From NCBI GenBank assembly GCA_024362935.1, contig JANCRA010000004.1, forward strand, positions 25,349,121 through 25,413,120: a stretch of 64,000 nucleotides of DNA, read 5' to 3'. Under the pieces are notes generated by a model. That model did not search any database, had not been told where the DNA came from, and saw only the letters and a list, made by a program, of their open reading frames with translations. The DNA comes from Setophaga petechia. Lineage: Eukaryota > Chordata > Aves > Passeriformes > Parulidae. The translations under genes and the position numbers were made by a program. Positions 58,601 through 64,000 of this stretch are shown here, piece after piece. Position 1 is the stretch's first letter, and each line of letters starts with the position of its first letter.

Positions 58601-61600
58601 TAGAAACAGCAAGTCTAGCCCTGAATATTTAGTTAAAAAAAATTAAAATCCATGAAGACTGTCTTGCGTAGAAAATAAAATATTTGCCCATTAGGGTCCT
58701 AGTAAGGTGTTCCCATTCATCGTTGTATGCCAACACCTCAAGGAAACCTGAGATGTGGGACACTAAAACAACACCTTCTTGGTACACAAAGATAGTAATT
58801 TCACACCAAAAAGTTTTCATTTTCAGCTGAAAGACTTCGTTACTAAAGTCACTTCACTCACAGTCTTTAACCATATTTTGCTCAAATCCTTTTATTACTA
58901 TTTTGCCAAGTGCTTCTGTGGAAATAAAAAATCCAGTTGACAACCAGCTTTTCATGAGAAGAGCTGAAATATAGCACGTACAAATTTATGTATATATATT
59001 TGTACATGCTGAGGAACTCAATCCCTCAAAACAATGTCAAGCTGCCTATTCTGGGAGGTTATAATGAAGACTAGTTTAAACTTTTGTTTGCAAATTTCAG
59101 AGCTTCGAAAATTGACTAATATTAGCTAATACTTTGTGAAACAATCCTTACAGTACCAACTATTATGGCCTAGATAACTTCATCTCTTTCAAAAATATAC
59201 CCCTATGGTACATACATGTCACCATTAAAAGCAATGGTTGTCTATAGGAGACAAACTATTTGCAGCATCAAATGCAGAATTAAACATTCATTTAGGCAGT
59301 TAGTTTCAAATATATTTTGGTTGTCATAGCTTTTTGTATGCTCTTCTCATTAAAGAAAAAATAATTTTGTATGGAGCAAAGTGGTTTGTTTTCTAAATAC
59401 AGTATATATACAAAACATGCAACTTCGGGTTATATATGATATTGTTTTAAAATATATTTTTTCTGAGATGAGCTTTTCAGTCCTATTTCTTAAATGCATT
59501 TTTTATGTTAATTTGACTGAGAAACTATATGTTTGACTATTCTGAAAAAAGCAGAGGAACTCCTCCCTCAAGGTATAGTCAGTTGGGCTGAGTTAACTTG
59601 TTTTTTCATCCTTTTTCACAACTGTGTTTCCAAGACCTAGCTTCCAAAAAGAAGAAGAAAAAAGAAAACATTTTGCAGAGCGAGTCAAAATGTGAAAAAG
59701 CTACAGATCAGCTGATACTTCAATGTTAGGACTGCAGGAATTTTGTCCTGCCAAGTACCATGTACTGTTAAACAAACCAGGGAATTAAGCCAGGCAGTGC
59801 ACTCTGATAATTGCTATTTTCTCTTCTTTCTGGTGCACAGATGGATTTCCTGTCCATTATATTTTGACTATGATGGTGGTAGTGAAATACCTTTAGAGGC
59901 CTTTATGCAAAACAATAAAATAGACAGATGCACTGCAAATAATGAGTTATAATGACTCTGTCACTATAATTCATAACTGGTGTGAGGCTGATGAAACAAA
60001 GGCTGCAGAGTTTGGCTATAAGGGTACCCTCAGGTGATATCTGAGCCGAAATTTTTTTGTGTTTGTGATTTGCCTGACGTCACATGAAGGAATTCTCATC
60101 AGCACTAAGAGCAGCACTAAAATTACTTGATTTCCAGGTCTCCATTTTGTATCATGTGTTTCATGAGTAGCCTTTGTGTTTTTACTGAATTCTTACACCT
60201 TCTCTGTGAGGGACCACATGAAGGGGAGGACATTGTCCTCAGAATAAGGAAGGGTAGCAAATAAAATACATCAGAAGCATTGGGCAAGTTACAAATTAAA
60301 ACCAAAATTAAACAAAGCAAGAGAGTTTCATAGCAGAGTTTCATGAAATGAAACAAAGCAAGAAAGTTTCATTTGTGCAGTATGAATTAAGGATTATAGA
60401 TTTAGGTCAGTGGCATGAAAACCTGGGAAGAACCCGAGCAAAAATCATTTATTGTTACCATATTTTGACACTTTGGCAGCTGAGAGCCCCCTGCTCAGAG
60501 GCAGCAGCTGCCCAATCCCATTCTGATTCAGCAAGACTCTTCCCTCAGCCCCACTTTTCAGGTATTTCTGATTTTCAACTGCACCACCCTTGTCTCAGAA
60601 AGCAAAGGCTAGGTGGAAAATTAAATAAAGCTGAGATACTATTTATTTCCTCATGAGTTTTTCTAAGAAACTGATAGAGTGCTTTTGTGACATCATGAAA
60701 TTGTCCCTTCCACTGTGGTGGAGGCTCTGGATTGGAAGCAATCAGACAACTGATTGAAATGTATTTCCAAGTCTGGCCTTTCTATAAGAGTGCTTATTAT
60801 CTGTTTTGTTTTTTTCTAAAATAAGCCCAACATTTCTGCTCTGGAGAGTGTGCCTTTGAAAATGAAATTAAGGTGAGACATGGTGAGAAAATCAGTCAAG
60901 AGCTCATCTCAATTCTCGAAGCTAAGGTTCATCCTTCGGAATCACAATGGTTTTTATTGTTTCAAAAATGTTATTCATTAATTTTAAACGGCCTAAAATT
61001 ATGTTCTCTTTCTTAAGTGATATTTATCAACTGGAATAAACTTCTCACTTTTATTCTTTCACACTGCCCTTTAGTAACTATCAATAAAGCACTTCTTATT
61101 TAATAATTTCAAAGGAAAATGCAGCTGTTGTCTACTGCCCATATTGGGAGATGCTGTTGTCATTTAGGGTATCTTTGGAGAGATAACTGAAAAGGGTGGA
61201 GGTCCCTTAACATTAGAGCACATTTCATGGATTTCATTAACATAGATAAGCTCTTTTCCCTGCAAAAAACAAGGAACTGCATGGTACTGGAGGTAGTCCC
61301 AGGAATGCTCTTTCAAAAATCATACCCAGGCACCATCTCAGTGCTGTTTGGCCTGCACGGCAACTGTGGTGTGAGTTTGCACCAACCATTAACAGTGTGG
61401 GCAGCTAAATTCCAGGACTTGTGCCACAACCCTCTTGGAGTTGTGCCATAACTATTTGATTCACTAGTAGATGCATATTCTCAACAGTGATGACTATTGT
61501 ATTACCTACAAGAAATGTAAAAACCAAGGACTAACCAGCTGAAAATTATGAGCTAAAAGGTGAGAGACTTAGAAAACATATCTTCATCTGCTTGAAGTGC

Positions 61601-63490
61601 AACATCTGAGTCTGCAAAGATTTCTTTGAAGTCAGAAGTACTGTAAACTGTTATTTCACAACAGCAATGGCTGAGGGTCTCCCACAGTCATATGACCCTG
61701 AGCTCAGGCTTTGGAAAAAACACCAACTGCTGGGAGATTAGCAAACAAATCACAAGACTTGGCATGACTGGAACTCTCAGCGTTTGCTGCTGCTCTGTGC
61801 AGCCATAGGGGAGCAGACACGCTACCGGGCCCGATGAGTGTGGGTGCTTGCTTCCTCCAGCCCCCAGCGTTTCCATGCCCACAGACTCCCATCCATGGCA
61901 GGCGCAGCAGCAGCCTCTGGCCGGCCACACGGTCCGGTCCAGGGCTGCCAGCCGCCCGCAGTGGGTGTCCAGGAGGACAAACACTGCCATTCCTCGGCAC
62001 CTAAGGCTGAGTCAAGCATCACTGAAGGAGCTAACCAGCTGCCCTGCGGGTGAGATCGCGTTAGTTAAGTGCCTTTGTGTGCCGAGGAAGGAAGTGCTGT
62101 CACCTAACAATTTCATGGGGCTGGGTGTCCCCTTCCTGTGAATTCGGGCAGCATTTTAGCACACGTGAATATGAAGTGTTTGTCTACCCTTTCTAAAGCT
62201 CCCTTTTGCCTAGAGACACCTAAGGGACCATGGAAAGAAGCTAGGCAAGGTGACGAACTCAAGACATTTTGCTTTCACCAAGCAAATCTTGCCATGTGTA
62301 ATTTGCTCCTCTTACCTTTTTGTAGATAGCAAATATTGTTCCTATTGGTGCCAAGCAGTCTATATTGGATGAACCGTCAAGGGGGTCAAAACACACCACA
62401 TATTTACCCTAAAACAGAAGTGGCAAGGAAACAATTTAAAGGTAAGTTGCTTGGTATTATTATTTCCTTTTACTTGAAAACTCCCATGTTTTTATGTCTG
62501 CATTTAGCCCTCCAATTGTGCCTGATACAGCTCGTCAGAGAAGGCTGCGCTGCTAACCCAGCTGGCCCTGCAGCACAGCACCGACTCCCCAAGGGCCTGC
62601 CAGAGAAATTGGAGAGGACGTGTTTCTGCTCAGACAGCACAAATGGATGTTATAGAGGAGCAGTCCTCTGCTGCCAAGCAGTGCAAGAAATTGTTTAAAA
62701 GCAGAAGGAGTGATGCGTTTTGGAAGCAAACATCTTCCTGTAATGAATGTTTTCTTTTGCTATTTTTATTGTGGATGAGAGGATTTCGCTGTGTTGTGAG
62801 GTTTGAGGGCAAAAAGGCAGAAAGACAAAAATCTTTGGGAAAGGGCAGGTTACATCAGCATATTCAGTAACTTGCTGTAATAGGATCCCCTCCAGGGGGA
62901 AGCCTGATGAAGCAGTCAGGTGTTTCCTTTGAACATGTAACATAACACTCAGTTCTGCCAGCCTCTCATCTCATTTTATCTTTCTAAATACTAATGTAAT
63001 CCAAAACCATCGCACCAGTGGTCAGGGAATGTAATAGTACACTTCCACCTGAGATTTGGGATGTGTTAACAAGCTTAAAAATAATTATTCTCACCCCCTT
63101 CACAAAACTTTAATAATAATTTTACTCTCCACATCTCTTTTAGCTGTTGAAATCATGCCACCCACTACAGTTATTAATCAAAACAATGCAGAAACGGTGC
63201 AAATTTTCTGAATTCCCCCGGGAAGGGTTGGGTTTGGGGGCCAGGGCCAGGTTTCATACTTGAAACAAGAGTGCCACCTGCTGCTGCCTGAGCCGACAAA
63301 CCCCCTGAATGCCGGAGCTGCACAGACCCGCTTGTCTTTCGGGGTGATGATGGCCTCCTTGTTCTCCTCTGTGACCAGGACACAGGTGCTGTAGGAGGAC
63401 TGGAGCATGTTAATCACCAGGGAGTTGGATAACACATCCAGCTTCTTCACCTCATCACCCGTCACATTCACAGTGCCAGCTATACCAAAC
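46426..63490 (-). CDS. FBP2: Fructose-1,6-bisphosphatase 2 (muscle isozyme), exons 2-7; exon 1 outside the window
   Basis: Hydrolyses fructose 1,6-bisphosphate to fructose 6-phosphate, the committed step of gluconeogenesis and of glycogen resynthesis from lactate in muscle; a cytosolic and nuclear tetramer inhibited by AMP. Segments (minus strand): 63328-63490, 62316-62408, 57372-57512, 56017-56154, 49813-49932, 46426-46620. They join in frame to 282 residues plus one base, and would give 339 residues, the human length, if exon 1 encodes the usual 57. Metal and catalytic residues E97, E98, D118, D121 and E280 and substrate-site N212, Y215, R243, Y244, Y264 and K274 are present (numbering without Met). 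E69 (GDEVKK) marks the muscle isozyme; the liver enzyme has Q. The KKKGK nuclear signal is kept. Odd points: F for Y57, P for S131, K for R140, and a weak exon 2 donor. No stops or frameshifts. Confidence 0.95.
46621..49812 (-). other. FBP2 intron 6
   Basis: 3.2 kb, GT-AG. Holds a two-copy 23-bp tandem repeat at 49570-49615 (ACTTGAGTATTTAATATGAAA-type unit). No other feature was recognised. Confidence 0.85.
49570..49615. repeat. Two-copy tandem repeat, 23-bp unit
   Basis: The unit begins ACTTGAGTATTTAAT and ends GAAAAC; the second copy has C for A at one position. The preceding sequence also repeats AAATCCT three times (about 49520-49550). Confidence 0.85.
49813..49932 (-). CDS. FBP2: FBP2 exon 6 (substrate site)
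   Basis: 40 codons, acceptor TTTTTCAG, donor AAG/GTATGT. Carries [15 protein letters not shown] (R243, Y244) and [14 protein letters not shown] (Y264, K274). QKSPKGK matches the muscle isozyme; the human liver enzyme has KKSPNGK. Confidence 0.96.
53739..53767. repeat. Perfect hairpin, 13-bp arms and 3-base loop
   Basis: AATCAAAAGTACA at 53739-53751 and TGTACTTTTGATT at 53755-53767 are exact reverse complements. A partly related copy (ACACTGTACTTTTG) lies just upstream at 53708-53721, so a local inverted duplication is likely. Confidence 0.92.
55044..55086. repeat. Palindrome that is also a 23-bp tandem duplication
   Basis: CAGCTATAGCTGATATG at 55044-55060 and its exact reverse complement at 55062-55078 are separated by one base. 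CAGCTATAGCTGATATGCCA at 55044-55063 recurs in direct orientation at 55067-55086. Inverted and direct symmetry overlap. Confidence 0.92.
56017..56154 (-). CDS. FBP2: FBP2 exon 5
   Basis: 46 codons, acceptor CCTGCAG, donor GAG/GTAAGA. Encodes [19 protein letters not shown] (containing the nuclear-localisation lysines) and [11 protein letters not shown] with N212 and Y215. The first codon is glycine where human FBP2 has alanine (PALGE). Confidence 0.95.
56155..57371 (-). other. FBP2 intron 4
   Basis: 1.2 kb, donor GTACAG, acceptor CTGCAG. No feature recognised. Confidence 0.85.
57372..57512 (-). CDS. FBP2: FBP2 exon 4
   Basis: 47 codons, acceptor TTCCTCAG, donor CCG/GTACAG. Carries [20 protein letters not shown] and [19 protein letters not shown]. 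The STGQGVD segment matches human FBP2 and separates it from FBP1 (LAMDCGVN). Confidence 0.96.
57513..62315 (-). other. FBP2 intron 3
   Basis: 4.8 kb. Contains a 22-base sequence repeated directly at 60310-60331 and 60351-60372 (21 of 22 identical) and a GC-richer patch at about 61790-62060. No coding content recognised. Confidence 0.85.
60310..60372. repeat. Direct repeat, 22-base unit at 41-base spacing
   Basis: AAACAAAGCAAGAGAGTTTC, followed by AT, recurs with a single change. AGTTTCAT also occurs a third time between the copies. Confidence 0.85.
62316..62408 (-). CDS. FBP2: FBP2 exon 3 (metal site; two unusual substitutions)
   Basis: 31 codons, acceptor CTGTTTTAG, donor AAG/GTAAGA. Encodes [19 protein letters not shown] with K112 and Y113 of the AMP site and D118, P119, L120 and D121 of the metal site. 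After that it reads [12 protein letters not shown] where human FBP2 has [12 protein letters not shown], so S131 is P (codon 62346-62348) and R140 is K (codon 62319-62321). Confidence 0.95.
62409..63327 (-). other. FBP2 intron 2
   Basis: 919 bases. The donor (GTCTGT on the minus strand, 63322-63327) is a poor match to consensus beyond the GT. No other feature recognised. Confidence 0.8.
63328..63490 (-). CDS. FBP2: FBP2 exon 2
   Basis: 163 bases; the first base completes codon 57. Acceptor CTTCTGTAG. Encodes [20 protein letters not shown] then [20 protein letters not shown] with metal ligands E97 and E98. E69 is the calcium-sensitising residue of the muscle form. The first full codon is TTT (F) where human has Y57 in the dynamic loop. 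The exon ends CGG, which joins GGT of exon 3 to give the conserved R-G. Confidence 0.94.
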
Positions 63491-64000
63491 CTACAGAAGA
63501 GTAAAAATGACGAGAAACCTGAAGGAGGCTAACATTGCAGGTTTTTAGGAAAAAACACCCCAACAAGTCAAGGTTGTTCCTTCATCTTATCTTCCTACAC
63601 CTTTAGATAATCTTTGGATGACGCAGCTAAGATGCATTATAAGACTGTTGCTGCTGTAGAAAATAAAAGCATGTGCTTTGAGGCCTTACCTTGGTCCCCT
63701 TGCTCCTGTGTGATTGCTCCCCAGGCCAGAAGCAGAGCCTACAGCCCAGGTGGTAAGTACCAGCCTTCCCCAGCAGCCCCATGAAGCAGCTGGCTGCAGT
63801 TTTGAGGAAGCAGAAAGTGCAGTGAGCATCTGCAATATTTTCTGTCACTAGCTGCTCAGAGCTCCATTGTGGTTCTTCAACCCACATTCACCCTGCCAGC
63901 CCCAAATCAGGACTTTAAAGGCATTCCCGGGGAATTTGCCGATGGAGCTGTATCTCTGGATCAAGGTCTGTTTTATTTGGTGATCCTCAGCTGAGTTAGG
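63491..64000 (-). other. 3' part of FBP2 intron 1
   Basis: No first-exon coding sequence (the N-terminal AMP-site helix) is present in either strand up to the window end, so exon 1 and the promoter lie beyond base 64,000. Confidence 0.8.

Noticed and set aside
58850..58875. Similarity of CACTCACAGTCT-type sequence to 21,836-21,860
   Set aside because: Only about 20 bases match and the neighbourhood does not align; too short to call a repeat copy.
63491..64000. Search for FBP2 exon 1
   Set aside because: No frame resembling the conserved N-terminal region followed by a donor of the right phase was found; exon 1 is outside the window.

Overview
The window is nuclear DNA from a vertebrate, almost certainly a bird. 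The evidence is spliced genes with small introns and GT-AG junctions, a degenerate CR1-type LINE with the avian-style 3' terminal repeat, avian-type solo retroviral LTRs, and low repeat density. The pairing of a cathepsin L gene with FBP2 is what I would expect of the avian Z chromosome, but chromosome and species cannot be proved from this window. There are no prokaryotic features, rRNA, tRNA or CRISPR arrays.

Layout. Bases 1-475 are AT-rich and end in a plausible polyadenylation signal, perhaps the 3' end of a gene lying to the left. Bases 476 to about 27,100 are gene-poor and hold a clean ERVK-like solo LTR (12,252-12,808, 6-bp target duplication), a weaker LTR-like stretch (about 6,645-7,240), microsatellites and a 65-bp sequence present twice. 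A CpG island (about 27,090-28,250) carries the promoter of a complete cathepsin L gene on the plus strand (coding exons 28,018-32,357, 338 residues). From 32,660 to 45,800 there is intergenic DNA containing a 5'-truncated CR1 on the minus strand (42,745 to about 44,870) followed by a plus-strand solo-LTR candidate (45,008-45,607). From 63,490 down to 46,426 the minus strand carries exons 2-7 of the muscle-type fructose-1,6-bisphosphatase gene FBP2. Its first coding exon lies beyond base 64,000.

The two genes are convergent (tail to tail) and about 13 kb apart. They share no pathway: one encodes a lysosomal cysteine protease, the other a gluconeogenic/glycogen-resynthesis enzyme. Both reading frames are intact across all exons seen. 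The most interesting biology is in FBP2. The frame is intact, unlike in hummingbirds where the gene is reported lost, but exon 3 has substitutions at two positions that are otherwise very conserved, one of them in the AMP-inhibition site. The exon 2 donor is also weak. I found no evidence of a wholly new multi-gene system.
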